Below, in pieces: positions 35,572 to 47,486 of a DNA stretch of 64,000 nucleotides. A program made the translations under genes and the position numbers. Origin of the DNA: Perognathus longimembris pacificus. Its lineage: Eukaryota; Chordata; Mammalia; Rodentia; Heteromyidae. Each line of letters starts with the position of its first letter. Within the stretch, counting starts at the first letter, position 1. The DNA is taken from contig NC_063163.1 of the NCBI RefSeq assembly GCF_023159225.1, positions 104,501,885 to 104,565,884 of the forward strand, written 5' to 3'. The notes beneath the pieces are model-generated. The model was not told the DNA's origin, searched no databases, and worked only from the letters and a program-made list of their open reading frames with translations.

Positions 35572-35790
35572 TTGCTGGTGGCTCACACCTGCAATCCTAG
35601 CTACTCAGAAGGCTGAGGTCTGAAGATCATAGTTCAAAGTCAGCCCTGGCAGGAAAATCCATGAAACTCTGATCTTCAGTTAACTACCCAAAAAAGTGGG
35701 GAGTGGAGCTGTAGCTCAAGTGGTAGAGCACAAAAGCTCAGGGATAGCTCCCAAGCCCTAAGTTCAAGCCCCAGGACCAGGGGAAAAAAA
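35572..35790 (+). mobile_element. Type A composite SINE
   Basis: ggtggctcacacctgcaatc to agttcaagccccaggacc, followed by an A-rich tail. Confidence 0.92.
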
Positions 35791-35851
35791 CAGAATAAAG
35801 AAATGTAAAGGGCCATCAGACAGAGACAATTCTCATGTTTGGTGAGGTTCA

Positions 35852-35936
35852 AAGGACTGGGGAAGAAGCTCAGTGGTGATATATTCATGGGCTGTATGCC
35901 TTGAAGATTTATCTTTGATTCCCAGCACTATGAAAG
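35852..35936 (+). mobile_element. ID monomer SINE, diverged
   Basis: ggactggggaagaagctcag to tttgattcccagcactat. Carries an AT-rich insertion in the middle. Confidence 0.65.
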
Positions 35937-36185
35937 CAAAATAAAAAGTCCTTAGCACTTACGTGCCAAAATAAACACTAGGTGCTAGATACACAAAGAC
36001 AAAGAAGGCACAATCCCTGCTTGAAGGAAGCTCAGTTCCACCCAGAGAAAACACAATCAAATAAAAACCATCAATACAGCTGGTGCCCTGGGCACAGGGG
36101 TCAGAGGGCAGCTGGTGTATGGATCCAGTGCCCAACTAGGCCTCTAGCTTCTTAATACATTGTGTTCACTGGGTTTTCCCCAGAG

Positions 36186-36401
36186 AGAAACACAGATCTC
36201 AGGAGGCTGAGATCTGAGGATCGAGGAGAAAGGTTCAAGGATATTCTTGTCTCCAGTTAACAGGTAAAAAGGCAAAAGTGGAGCTGTGGTTCCAGTGGTG
36301 GGGTTGTGGTTGTAGTGGTAGAGCACCAGCCTTGAAGAAAAAAAGCTAAGGGACAGCACCCAGGACCTGAGTTCAGGTCCCACTGCTGGCATAAAACAAA
36401 A
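36186..36401 (+). mobile_element. Type A SINE with internal duplication
   Basis: The ID A-box region is duplicated (gctgtggttccagtggt, then gttgtggttgtagtggt, near 36282-36320). The beginning of the B1-like part is missing. Confidence 0.8.
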
Positions 36402-36500
36402 AAAGGAAGGAAGGGAGGGAGGAATGGAGTGAGGGAGAGAGGGAGGAAGGGAGGGAGGGAGGGAGGGAGAGAGATGGAGGAAGGAAGAGAGGGAGAGAAA
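36402..36500. repeat. (GGAA)n/(GGGA)n array
   Basis: Purine array forming the tail of the preceding SINE. Confidence 0.93.
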
Positions 36501-36599
36501 TGCATTGAGTTTGTATGTGTTACTTTCTTTCAGAAGTAAAATATTTTGTCCATAGCAGATTCATCCATGTTCTCAGAAGACCAGGGACCTGGCTGCCAT

Positions 36600-36735
36600 T
36601 ACATGTATGTTACAGTTAAAAGTACAGCAGTTTCTCAGAGATTTTGAACCATCTGCCCAGAGCCCCTATGTGAATGGCAGAGCTGGAAACCAAACCACCA
36701 GGTAACTCCAACTTCTACTGCATTCCTCTCCTATC
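36600..36735 (+). mobile_element. MIR SINE fragment
   Basis: tgaatggcagagctggaaac and neighbouring ccatctgcccagagcc are MIR 3' half phrases. 36736-37344 shows no element. Confidence 0.55.
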
Positions 36736-37344
36736 CATTATTAAAACAGATTCTGTATGTTCAGGAAAGTTTGTCTGAAAGAGAAGAAAGTCAAAACCCA
36801 CCCCCTTGGCAAGTGTGGAGCTCACCAACTCCTGAGGAATTGGAGCAGTGTGTTTCTTCTAGGCAGAAAGAACCATGGCTATTTCAGGATGGAGCCAGAG
36901 GAAGAGGGCTGGGTGTGATCTGAGGGATGTGATGGGGAGCAGCAGGGGGTTTCTGAACACACGAAAAGCCTGGCATCCTATCCTAAATGCACTGAGCCCA
37001 TTGCCCACTACCCAGTGGAATCCAGGTGACCTCACTAAGATGGCTCTCGCAAAGCTATTGTTTCTGTAAGAGGGAAAGTCCCAGGAGAGTGTGGACAACC
37101 TATCTAGAGATATCTGGACCATTATTTGTTGACCCAGCTTCAGGATCCTTCAAGCCCAGAACCCACTGGCAGCTGGTGAGGTGTAAGACAATGGAAATAT
37201 TGTCTTTGCCAGAAACCAGCCTAAGGGAACTGAAGAAGATCTCACAAGGCTCAGCCCAGTCAACAACATGAAGAAAAATCATTTTTTAAAAAATCAGACC
37301 TCTGTGGTACCCACACAGCCGTGTGAAAGAATAATAAGATGTCA

Positions 37345-37903
37345 TTTTCAGGGAAATGGATAGACATAGAACAAATCATGTTAAGTGAGGTAAGCCAAGC
37401 TCAGAGAGACAAACTGTGCATGCTTTCTCTCATATGCCGAAGCTAGATCTAAAATACATCTGGACATAATAAATTACACAGGAGTGTAGGTGTTCATTCA
37501 CACACAGTGCGACCAAAGGAAGGTACTCTTAGTTCACAAAGGCACAATGCCTGTGAGCCTCTGATCATATAAAATACTATTTATCGAAATTTACTCCAGG
37601 AAATAGAAACAAGAAGGTTTTTCTTTGTCATTTTATTTTCATTGTTTTTGTCTTATTTATCTGTCTTTGAGAGGGTAAAGGAGGTCACAGAAATGGAGGA
37701 ACAATGGGTGAACAAAGGCAGCAGTGTTACTCACTAGGTACGCTGTTGAAAATGAAGTATACAATGGGAAGGAAAAACTGGGATAGAGTAAGGGAAGGGG
37801 TGACATTGTCCAAAAAGAAATGTACTCCCTACTTGATTTAGATAACTATAACCCCTCTGCCTACTACTTTTATAGCAACAGTAAAAATTAAAATTAAAAG
37901 AAA
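37345..37903 (+). mobile_element. LINE-1 3' UTR fragment
   Basis: Starts tttcagggaaatggatagac, continues catgttaagtgaggtaagcc, and ends acattgtccaaaaagaaatg with an A-rich tail. Clear sibling of 15890-16440. Its start is also the source-like sequence of the filler at 41032-41069. Confidence 0.85.
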
Positions 37904-38004
37904 TCAGAACCCTGAAACATGCTTTGTCACAAGGGAGTAGGTCTCAAGGGGAGGAGTGGAAATGAATAAAGAGAGAGAGAGAGAGAGAGAAAAGGTGGGG
38001 TGGA

Positions 38005-38190
38005 TACAGTATATATGTAAAATTGAAGCCAAGTAACTTGGGGGATGGGTGGAGTTTGGACAGATGGAAAGAGAGAACAATGGAAGGAGAGACATTAATC
38101 AAGATATGTTATACCTGTAAACTGACATATTGAATCGAAACCCTTTTATACAACTACTCAAAGATAATTTTTAAATTAGTAGAAAAAATA
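38005..38190 (+). mobile_element. L1-like 3' end (aaagataat family)
   Basis: ggaaggagagacattaatc, tgacatattgaatcgaaacc, caactactcaaagataattt. A GA run (37970-37993) lies at its left. Confidence 0.65.
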
Positions 38191-38535
38191 AAGGAAAGGA
38201 ATCAGACTTCAAATTGTCATTGATTGATTGCAGTAGGGATTTGGTTTTTTAAATTATATTAAGTCATTTAAAATCAGATGCACTGAAGCAAAAAATATTA
38301 TAATGAAAAGAAGTGTGTGGCTTTCTAATTTAGAAATAGCATGACAGATTCACATCACTATTTTTGAGAAGTTAAATTTAAGGAGACTCTATGTGATCCT
38401 GAGTAACCAATTTTAATACTCTAGGGTTTGGTTTTCTTTTCAGTCAAAAAATGGTAGAACGGCCTATAAATTTTTGCCTGCCATAAATCTTGGTGCCTTT
38501 GCAGAACTCTACAGATTATTTCAAAAATGAATTTA

Positions 38536-38749
38536 GGGGCTGGGGATATAGCCTAGTGGCAAGAGTGCCTGCCTCGGATACACGAGGCCCTAGGTTCGAT
38601 TCCCCAGCACCACATATACAGAAAAAAACGGCCAGAAGCGGCGCTGTAGCTCAAGAGGCAGAGTGCTAGCCTTGAGCGAGAAGAAGCCAGGGACAGTGCT
38701 CAGGCCCTGAGTCCAAGGCCCAGGATTGGCCAAAAAAAAAAAAAAAAAA
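38536..38749 (+). mobile_element. Type B ID-dimer SINE, young copy
   Basis: Full length with a pure A tail of 18. Flanks aaaatgaatttag and aaaatgactttag differ by one base and are the target-site duplication. Shows the gcctcggatacacgaggccc variant shared with 34490-34697. Confidence 0.95.
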
Positions 38750-38821
38750 ATGACTTTAGATGTTTCTCTTTTTACAAAAGCAATACTTGCAAAACTGTTT
38801 GGTGTAAGTGAACAGAACACC

Positions 38822-38875
38822 TGGGGGGGGGGGAGGGAAAGGGGGGAGGGAGGGGGGTATGAGGGACAAGGTAAT
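38822..38875. repeat. G-rich tract, quadruplex-prone
   Basis: A run of about a dozen G followed by several further G runs of three to six separated by A. At least four GGG blocks lie within 45 bases. Confidence 0.85.
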
Positions 38876-38959
38876 AAGTACTAAATAATTTAAAAAATGC
38901 TCCTTTCTGGTATATACCCAATTTGAGTCCAATGAAAAACTCTCCTGCTAGACACCCAC

Positions 38960-39130
38960 CACTAGTTAATGCCTAATTCTAGCTACTTGGGAGGCTGAGA
39001 CTTGGTGGTTGGAAGCCATCCCAGGAAGACAAATCTGAGAACTTTGTCTCCAATAAAATAGAAAAAGCCAAATGTGGAGCAAACCCTAAAGGCCCTGAAT
39101 TCATGCCTGAATTCAATACCAGCAAAAAAG
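38960..39130 (+). mobile_element. Type A SINE, short diverged copy
   Basis: attctagctacttgggaggc, ggaagccatcccaggaag, aaccctaaaggccctgaatt. Confidence 0.7.
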
Positions 39131-39479
39131 TTTTTTTTTAATATATTATTGAGCTTTATGTACAAAATCATTTGATTTCAAATAAACATTTAATGTAAAA
39201 ACAAAACAAAAAAATGACTTTAGAGTCTGTCTTTTTAAGCTGAGAAATGTACAAATTCAAAATTTCTTCTCCAATCTACAAATACACACAAGTAGGGGTT
39301 AGAGACCATCTAGCTATAGAATGATGAAGTTATTTTTGTTTGATATTCTGCATAAAAAAAAGAAGAAAACACTTCACATTCTAAGCAAAATTATTTATTT
39401 TTAAATGTATTGGGTTACTGCTATAATTATATCTGAGAGCAGCATGAAGAAACTCAGCAAAAGCTAAAGATTAACAGGA

Positions 39480-39735
39480 GAATGGAACAGAACTAGACTC
39501 TGGGTGGGTGGGGACTAGAAGGAGGTAATGTGGGGATAAGGATGAATATTGTCAAAATAAATTATTTACAAACAAAACAAGAAAACATTTTGAGGATGCT
39601 ACTTTTTGACACAGAATACAATACAGTGGGTAAGATTGATTATAATACAGTGTAAACACATGTGGAGATATAACAATGAAATCCCTCCCCTATAGAATTT
39701 ACATGAGCCAATAAAAATAAACCAAATTAAAAAAA
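39480..39735 (+). mobile_element. LINE-1-like 3' end
   Basis: gggtgggtggggactagaag, then gatataacaatgaaatccct and an A-rich end ccaataaaaataaaccaa. Typical of rodent L1 3' UTRs. Confidence 0.6.
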
Positions 39736-40039
39736 TTATTGTTACAATATTTGTAAAATCTTTCACTCTTAAATCAGGAGGACCTATTTTCCAATGATGT
39801 TCAGTACAAATGTTTCAATTCAACTTTAGGAAATAAAATGAGATTGTTGCTCAGTTGTAGGGGGAAAAAAGTCAAGAATGAACTATTAAAATAAATCTGT
39901 ATAATATGTAATATGTGTCCCAAAATTAAAACTACATTTATTTATACAAAAATAGATAAAATTTTTATTGAAGTATAAGGGAAAAAACTCATTTAAATGA
40001 GTCTTCTAGATTGCTGGTGGGAAAAAAAATAACAAGAGT

Positions 40040-40450
40040 GTTCAATAAATGTAATAATAATAACTGGAAACAACCCCAATGTCCATCAACAAAGTTGAGA
40101 AACAGTATAATATATTTACACAATGCACAATGAAAATAAACAGCCACACACAAGCAGGAAGAGAAATTTTGGAAATACAAAACTGTGGGATAAAGGGTAT
40201 CACATAAAATATACACAGTGTGATTATATTGATATAAAAACAAGCTAAGCGAAATAATATACACTTTAAGGATACAAACATATGGCCAGGCTCCGAGAAG
40301 AACAGTCTGAGCTGCTGACACACTGGTGACCTCTAATGGGGACAAGCGCAAGCAGACTCACAATTAATGCTCTTTTCCTCTAAACGGGGTGGTGAGCATG
40401 TAAGTGATCATTATACTGTTATTCTTTATATCCTATCTATATTTTTAAGC
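40040..40450 (+). mobile_element. LINE-1 (L1M-type) 3' UTR fragment
   Basis: ctggaaacaaccccaatgtc, catcaacaaagttgag, aaaataaacagcc and later ggggtggtgagcatgtaagt follow the L1M 3' order. Open frames on the other strand here are incidental. Confidence 0.8.
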
Positions 40451-40475
40451 AGCGTTTTACCTACTAAGGTTTTTT

Positions 40476-40566
40476 TGCAGGGGGTTGGGGGTGGGGAGTA
40501 CTGAGTATTGAACCCAGGGCAGGACTAAGTAAATCCTTCACCACTGAGTCACATACCTCTCCAGCT
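40476..40566 (-). mobile_element. ID monomer SINE
   Basis: The complement reads gctggagaggtatgtgactc to cctgggttcaatactcagta. Confidence 0.75.
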
Positions 40567-40867
40567 GCAGCCTTTAATTTGAAGTCACATTAACAATGAG
40601 GAAAAAAAAATGTATCCAATCCTATCCACCCAGAAACAGTACCTAAAGCAGTGAAGGGAGAGAGGTGTGTCCTTGTTATTGACTCTCTTTTGCAAATGTG
40701 GATCCCAATATATTTCCTAGGACTTCAGCTATGTGACCATGTTATAGCCATAGAAAAAGAGAACAACAAAAAAAAAGGTTGGTTTTATATGCCCAAGAAT
40801 TTTAAAAAATTAGATAATAAAAATCAACCTGTGATAACTGAATAACATCAGAAATTAAAAATATATA

Positions 40868-41112
40868 TGGCTGGGTACCAGTGGCTCAGGCCTATAATTC
40901 TAACATGATCTGCGGATCATGGATTGAAGCCAGCCTGGGCAGGAAAGTCTGTGAGACTCTTATGTCCAATTAAGTAGCAAAAATCCAGCCATAGAGTTGT
41001 GTCTCAGGTATGCCAGCTTTGAGTCAAAATTACTTAACATGATTTGTTCTAGGTCTATCCATTTCCCTGCTTAAGGACAATGCCCAGACCTGAAGTTCAA
41101 GCCTCAGGGTTG

Positions 41113-41118
<6 letters not shown>
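40868..41118 (+). mobile_element. Type A SINE carrying 38 bp of antisense L1
   Basis: Starts gctgggtaccagtggctcag, ends agttcaagcctcagggttgg. Between tttgagtcaaaat and aaggacaatgcccag the usual few bases are replaced by 41032-41069. This is the reverse complement of the L1 3'-UTR stretch seen at about 37349-37386, with one difference. Confidence 0.88.
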
Positions 41119-41156
<38 letters not shown>

Positions 41157-41203
41157 ACACGCACACACACACGCACACACACGCACACACGCACACACAC
41201 ACT
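41115..41203. repeat. (CA)n/(CACACG)n microsatellite
   Basis: CA run with regularly spaced CG substitutions. Tail of the preceding SINE. Confidence 0.96.
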
Positions 41204-41348
41204 CACATAGACATGAGTATATTGCTGAGAATCTATTAAATTATACTCAGCACAGTGTGATTTTTTTTTTTACACAAACTCTTCAGGTGTCCATCAAATG
41301 AATTAAGCTATGAAGCTCCCTACGTGTGACAAAGTTTGTTTTCAGCTC

Positions 41349-41583
41349 TGTGTGTGTGTGTGTGTGTGTGTGTTGGTACTGGGTCTTGAACTCAAGGCCT
41401 GGAGCTGTCTCTTAGCTTTTTCGCTGGCACTCTACAACTTGGCAGCAAATTCATTTCTTGCTTTTTTGATGGTTAAGTGGATATAAGAATCCCATAGACT
41501 TTCTTGCCTGGTCTGAAGCCTTGATCTTCAGAACTCAGCCTCCTGAGTAGCTAGGATTATAGGCATGAACCAGGGCACCCAGC
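41349..41583 (-). mobile_element. Type A SINE with GT tail
   Basis: GT 41349-41373, body tactgggtcttgaactcaag to gtagctaggattataggcat. Confidence 0.9.
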
Positions 41584-41611
41584 TGTTTTCAACTCTTTCA
41601 CCCATTTTTGT

Positions 41612-41812
41612 TTTCTGTTTTTTGCCAGTCCTGGGGCTTGAGCTCTGGGCCTGAGCACTGTCCCTGGCTTCTTTTGCTCAAGGCTAGAACTCTACCACTT
41701 GAGCCACAGCGCCACTTCTGGCTTTTTCTATGTATGTTGTGCTGAAGAATAGAACCCAGGGCTTCATGTATAAGAGGCAAGCACTTTACCATTAGGCCAT
41801 ATTCTCAGCCCT
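41612..41812 (-). mobile_element. Type B ID-dimer SINE
   Basis: ccagtcctggggcttgagct to aggccatattctcagccc on the plus strand. Flanked by tcacccattttt (41598-41609) and tcacctattttt (41812-41823). Confidence 0.93.
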
Positions 41813-41944
41813 CACCTATTTTTTTAAAAGTACTGTTCCTGGACATTTTTTTCTTGAATTAACACCAAACATCAGAGATTAACCCTCAATGTAGTTGACT
41901 ATCTTAACACCCCAGAAAGCTCACCCGCCCATGAGATGTCTCCC

Positions 41945-42110
41945 TCTGTGTGAGAGGTTATCTGTTTCCTTGTCTGTCAAATGAGAAAGTTCATTCTGTG
42001 TCCTCTGTGACTGTGATAGGAATTAAATAAATGAATTCACGTAAGGCATTCGGGACAGCACTAGGCACCGAAAAGGCACTATACAAGGAGCTGTCATAGT
42101 ATGTGTTCAT
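41945..42110 (+). mobile_element. MIR SINE
   Basis: tatctgtttccttgtctgtc, gtgataggaattaaataaat, gacagcactaggcaccgaaa. Confidence 0.65.
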
Positions 42111-43657
42111 TAATTGTAATAATTGTGGTTTCATGAACTTGGCCTTCAACCTGAAGTAAAGATCATCTAGGGTGGCACATGCCTCTCATACTTCTCTTTG
42201 AAATGAAGTTTTATCCACCACCATCCACACTTTCTGCCTCTAAAATGAACAAGCTGTCAGTGTGTTCCTAACGCCCCATCTAACTCCCACTGAGTGGTAA
42301 GGACTCAATCTACAGGGTTCTTAGCCGACTGACTTGGGTAAATCCAACAAGGCAGAAGTAGCTGTAGCAAAAGACATTAATTTTACATTCCCCCAGCTCC
42401 CCACAGGGCTTCCTAACTGAAAGCCTGCCTCACCCTGAGCTGGGGTCTGGTGAAAGAAAAGGTCCCTAGAGAACAAACTTCCAGAAAGGTCTGGGAGCCC
42501 CTGACTCCTCCAGCAGGCACAAGGGGATGTGTTGCCATGATCACAATTAGATGCTTTATCTGCTGGCTACACACACACTTTCTGGGTAGGGCTGTGTTAA
42601 CAAGATTGCACAACTCTTCTTCATATCACTATTATTTCTAGGGATGGGCCACGAGTCAAAGTCGATTAAGAAGCACATGAACAGGCATCACATTTTAAAC
42701 TGGGAACCATCAATGATGCTGCTACTCCCAGCCTCTCCTGAGCCCTCATCCTCAGGTTCTCTTGGGGGAGAGAGGGGAGGGAGAAGCAGTATAGGCTAGG
42801 ACAGCAAAAAGAAAGTCTCCAAATCACTGTCTTGAATTCCAATCACCTTATTGTGATTCAGTCCCGACCACTTTCTTATACATATTTTCCTTCTCTCAGT
42901 GTAGGAAAACCTTAAGTTATTTCTAGAGAGGTTTAGACATCGATCTCTATTTATTAAGAGTCCTTTCAAAATTCCCCGCGAGCATGCCACGATCAGGTGC
43001 ATCGCACACTGCACGATGACATCATGGAGGCCTGGGATGCGTCCTTGGGGGTATTTCTGTCACCTAGGATCACGTCATAGATCATGGATCAGTAACACTA
43101 TTTCGCAAGTGAGGAGTGCTGATTCCAATAGTCTAGTTCAAGGGGGTAATTGCTTCCTGGAAGGGGCCAGGGAGTGAATACTTCAGGCTGTGTGGCCAAT
43201 GCTCTCTCTGGCACATTTCCTTGGCTCTGCTGTGGTGACACCAAAGTCTCCATAGACAGTACATAAGTCAGTGCACATATCTGTGTTCCAACAAAATGTG
43301 TATGTATTTTGCATGCTGTAGAGCTTTCACACATCACTGAAATATTATTCTTTGGATCTGTCTGCAACTATTTACAAACATACACATCATTCTTACATCA
43401 CAGTAGCAGAAAAACAAGATGGTGGGAGCTACCCCCTCCACCTATGTACCAAATACAGTCTGTGCAGAATTCCAGCAGACAGCTCAGCTTCCTTCCCACT
43501 AAGGCTCTTCATGGTTTTGCTTATTTTTTCTCTTTTCAAAGCGGTAAATTAATACTTCTTAATCAGTCACTTCTCCCCAACACACTGCTTTATTAACAGC
43601 AGATATAGAGACATTGAAACAAGAAAGGGTCCCCGAAGAGGTGTCTTCCTGGCTTTG
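42111..43657. other. Intron 1 unique block
   Basis: About 1.5 kb with no clear repeat. 42950-43080 has several CpGs (ccccgcgagcatgccacgat) unusual for this intron. No exon was found. Confidence 0.4.
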
Positions 43658-43725
43658 TTTTGTTCCATTTGTGGTGTTGGGGATCCCACGCGGGGCCTTG
43701 GGCTAGGTGAGTACTCCACACTGAG
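43658..43725 (-). mobile_element. ID monomer SINE fragment
   Basis: The complement reads ggctcagtgtggagtactca and ggccccgcgtgggatcccc. Confidence 0.65.
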
Positions 43726-45524
43726 CCCAAGAAGAGAAGGCTTTTCTTGCTTTTTTGGTTTTGCTTTGTTTTGTTTTTACAGGATTTCAACTCTGATCTC
43801 TGTTGGCACACTGCTTCTTTACAATCAAATCCACATGGTTTCCTGTGTAGCACTCCATAATTATCAAGATTGCATTATAATATAATCAGAATGATCTTCT
43901 ATGACCCAGGCTGATGACACTCTTTAGTGGGTCATTAATATACATGATTACTTAGGGACAGTTGTGGCTGAGCAAGCCATTGCCCAATCAGAAGACACTG
44001 ACTGCTATCAGGAGCAACGCCTCTGCAAAAAGCACGTACTTACAAGGTCATTTCCAAGTGCAGTACTCCACTCTCATTTTTCTATCTGTGTTCCCTGACT
44101 CCTACCCCAGGAGACAACAAATACTGAGCAAGTATCTAAGGATGAACTTCAAGAGGTGAGCTTATGTCCTTTCCACTGACTCTTTGGTCCCCATTTGTCA
44201 ATAGCCCTTGTCCACTCCCCATCCCCTTCTCCTACCTATTCTCCTATCAGAACACAAACACATACACTTCATTTTCTAGAACCTACGAGTTTAACTGAAT
44301 ATTCATAAGGAGCTGCCAAAGATCCTTAGTCTTCAACTAAGTCCTACTTTAGCAAGAAAGACAATTCAGATTATACATCTGAGGACCTTAGGGCAATAGT
44401 CAGACTTCACAACAAAATGCCATTCTCCCATGGTAATACACTCAAGTGTCTGGTCTCCCCTGCCTCCTCTTACCTGGCCCCATCTGTCACTCAACCAGGA
44501 TAAGGTCACTGAGATGGTCTGCAGAAACCACCTTTCCAAATGGGTGGACAGAATTATGGCCCTGTTCCCTGAGTCTCCATTATAACACAGAAGGGAAGAA
44601 CTGCTCATCAGCAGAATTTTCCTCACACTGTGGAAGGCATTCACCAATGAAAGTATTTCCTTAGCACATATGACATTTCACAAATTACTACAGATCGGCT
44701 GAGAGATACAATTCCATAAAGATCCACACAGAATCTGCACCATCACCCATCATTACCACTTAAGATCAACATAAGCTGGCCCCAACAGCAATGAAAAGCT
44801 GTAGAATAGGGTCTTCATTTGGAACAGATTCTGAATGATAGATCTAATAACATACCAAGAAGGTGATTAGCTCTCAAAATGCTACTTTCTTCTATACCAC
44901 CTAATTAAAACACAAGACTACTGCATTTCCATGGCTTATTCATTCTCTCCCTCTCTCCCCTCCCCCCCCCCCCACAAAATAAGAGAGTATCAGTACTCTT
45001 AGCACTCTTATTCTATGTTAAAAGCAAACATTATCCTTAATTCTACTCTTCAAAGAAGAAAACAAATCAAACTTCTCCTTGGGAAATTTCTACCACTTTT
45101 CTAAGACTGTTCTTGATTTAAATCCTTACAGCTGCAATGACGATACTTTTCCTGAAGGAAATGAATCCAGAGCAACTCTTATTTGAAAAAAGAAGAAAGC
45201 ACCAAAGCACATTCTGTGATGCCTGTAATGCTGACTTGTTTATGCCACTCACTTACGAATTTACAACTTCAAACTCACATTATAAAGTAGAAAGTTGGGA
45301 GTAATGCAGGAAAACTTGAACGCCAACACCTCCCAGGCCACCCAAGTTGCCTTCAAAGACAGCTAGCCCCATGCTATACCCAGAAGGAGGCCCTAGAGTT
45401 TGGATTTTTTTAAAGATAAGTTTAATTTTACTCAACTTTAAAACTCCACTTGTAGTAATCTTTCCCTACAGGGCTGTGCTCCAGTCAACTAAGATGATGT
45501 TATTATAAGATAATTATTTTTAAT
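43726..45524. other. Intron 1 unique block
   Basis: No SINE or L1 was recognised for 1.8 kb. A run of about a dozen C lies at 44962-44973. Confidence 0.45.
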
Positions 45525-45725
45525 AGAAGCTATCAATTACGGAGCATTTTGTTGTCAGGAACTATGCTAATAGCTTTATATACATTATCTTATTTAACCC
45601 ACACCACTAAGCCTATTATGTAGTTATTACTCATTTTACATATGAGGAAATGGAGTGTCAGAGAGGTTATGTGACTTGCCTAAGGTCACACCGATAATAA
45701 AACACAGACAAACCCAGGGCTGTCT
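45525..45725 (+). mobile_element. MIR SINE, well preserved
   Basis: aactatgctaatagctttat, cattttacatatgaggaaat, gagaggttatgtgacttgcc, taaggtcacaccgataataa: nearly the whole MIR consensus in order. Confidence 0.93.
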
Positions 45726-45869
45726 GACAAAACCCACACACCAGGATCCCTCCACTAAACGCTTTCATGCACCTGAGTCACGGGGTGCAAATTGCGTCAA
45801 TCTTATCCGCATAATAGTGGTTCTCCAACTTGAATTTTCATTGTTATCATGGAGACAGCTTTTTATAAA

Positions 45870-45921
45870 TATGGAGGAGGAGGGGGAAAAAGAGGAGGAG
45901 GAGGAGCAGCAGCAGCAGCAA

Positions 45922-45953
<32 letters not shown>

Positions 45954-46062
45954 GGAGGAGGAGGAGGAAAGGGAGGAGGAGGAGGAGGAGGAGGAGGAGG
46001 AGGAGGAGGAGGAGGAGGAGGAGGAGGAGGAGGAGGAAAGGGAGGAGGAGGAGGAGGAGGAT
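45870..46062. repeat. (GGA)n triplet array
   Basis: About 190 bases of GGA/GAA triplets with a short AGC insert near 45906-45920. Reads as poly-Glu or poly-Gly in two frames but is not coding. Purine mirror sequence with triplex and quadruplex potential. Confidence 0.97.
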
Positions 46063-46109
46063 CCCAGAAGTGACAGTTAATGCTATGTGTGTCTTAGAAT
46101 GAGAGAATC

Positions 46110-46465
46110 ACACACTTTGAGGCCAGCCTGAGTGAAAAACTTCAAGCAACTCCTTCTCCACTCATATGCAGATATCTCCTAGCTACATGGGAGGCTGAGA
46201 TTGGTAGAATCAAAGTTCCAGGCCAGCCCAGCCAGAAAATTGTGCAAGACTTCATCTCAGGAGAAGAAACTTGACAACACTACTATCATCTTCACTATGA
46301 TGGGAAACCTAATGTTCCAAGTACACACTCAGATAAGAAATGAGAGCCTATCTCAAAAATAACTAGTGTAAAAGTAAGGCTGGAGGTATGGCTCAGGGGT
46401 ACAGCACCTGCCTAATAAGCATGAGAGCCTGAGTTCAAACCCCAGCACCACAATTTACAAAAGAA
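46110..46465 (+). mobile_element. Composite B1-like plus ID SINE, diverged
   Basis: B1-like unit with cctagctacatgggaggctg, ID unit gctggaggtatggctcaggg to gttcaaaccccagcaccaca. Confidence 0.8.
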
Positions 46466-46484
46466 AGAAATCCCATTATTTGCA

Positions 46485-46770
46485 GTGAAATGGATAGAAC
46501 GGGGGGAGATACAATATTAAGTGAAATAAGCCAACTAAGGGAAAACAAATATTTCATGGTCTCATCCATAGGCAGAAGCTAAAAATGTCAATCTAAAAGA
46601 AGCTAAGAAAGCAAGGAGGATAATAGCAGGTTGGATTATAGATTCAAGCACAGTTAGAAGTCCCTTGTTCTCAGCACAGTGTAGCAACTACAGTTTATAA
46701 CACTTATATATCATATAATATGCAACATACTATATATTTATGTAGAAACTAGCTGAGAGGAGCTCAGAAA
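46485..46770 (+). mobile_element. LINE-1 3' UTR fragment
   Basis: gtgaaatggatagaacgg, atattaagtgaaataagcca, catggtctcatccataggc. Confidence 0.8.
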
Positions 46771-47384
46771 CTCAAAAAAAAAAACCAACCTTGGGAAATG
46801 AATAATGAGATGGAAGTGTCCCTTATAAGATTTGATTATTGCATATTGTGTAATACAGTGAATTACTACACTAGACCCACATAATTAATTATGTGGCAAT
46901 TGAAGGTGAAAAAAGTGGTGATTGGCTTTTTGTTGTTAACCATCTTCTCTGCAGTTTATAATAGTGAACAAAACAGAGGGAATTCCACCCTTGGCTCTCC
47001 TTTTAAAAGCCTCCTTTGATGACTCATAGCTCCTAGAAGCACAATAGCCAAAAGTATAAGAGTCTTGGTAAACTTGACACACTTGCTGTCCAGAGACAAA
47101 GAGATGAGACTCACACAACAAGACAGCCACAGATCTACAATCTCTTACCCACTGCTTCATTTTCTCAAAAATTCCACTGTTAAAAAAGTATTGAAAAATC
47201 TTATGATTTTTAGGAATCACTAAGAAACCCAAAACATCCCAGGAAATATGGCCCCGGCACACTGATTGGATATGACTGTGTCTATATAAACACACACATC
47301 ATATAACAGGGCTTATATATAAAGGAGCATATTTGAGTTCTAACTTGCATATAACGTAATCATATACAGTATGCAACCCTTTAT

Positions 47385-47485
47385 TGAATGAGACCCAAGT
47401 TCCAGCCTCAACTCTGCCACTTATTGCCATTTCTTGATCTCCCTGGGTTTCATTATCCTCATCTGAAAAGCAATGGCAATTATAT
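47385..47485 (+). mobile_element. MIR SINE fragment
   Basis: cctcaactctgccacttatt, ctgggtttcattatcctcat. 46771-47384 shows no other element. Confidence 0.75.
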
Positions 47486-47486
47486 T

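Noticed and set aside
39989..40351. 120-codon minus-strand frame with hydrophobic stretches
   Set aside because: It lies antisense to an L1 3' UTR. The hydrophobicity comes from the A-rich complement.
45655..46080. 141-codon frame with a poly-Glu tail
   Set aside because: It starts inside a MIR and continues through a GGA microsatellite.
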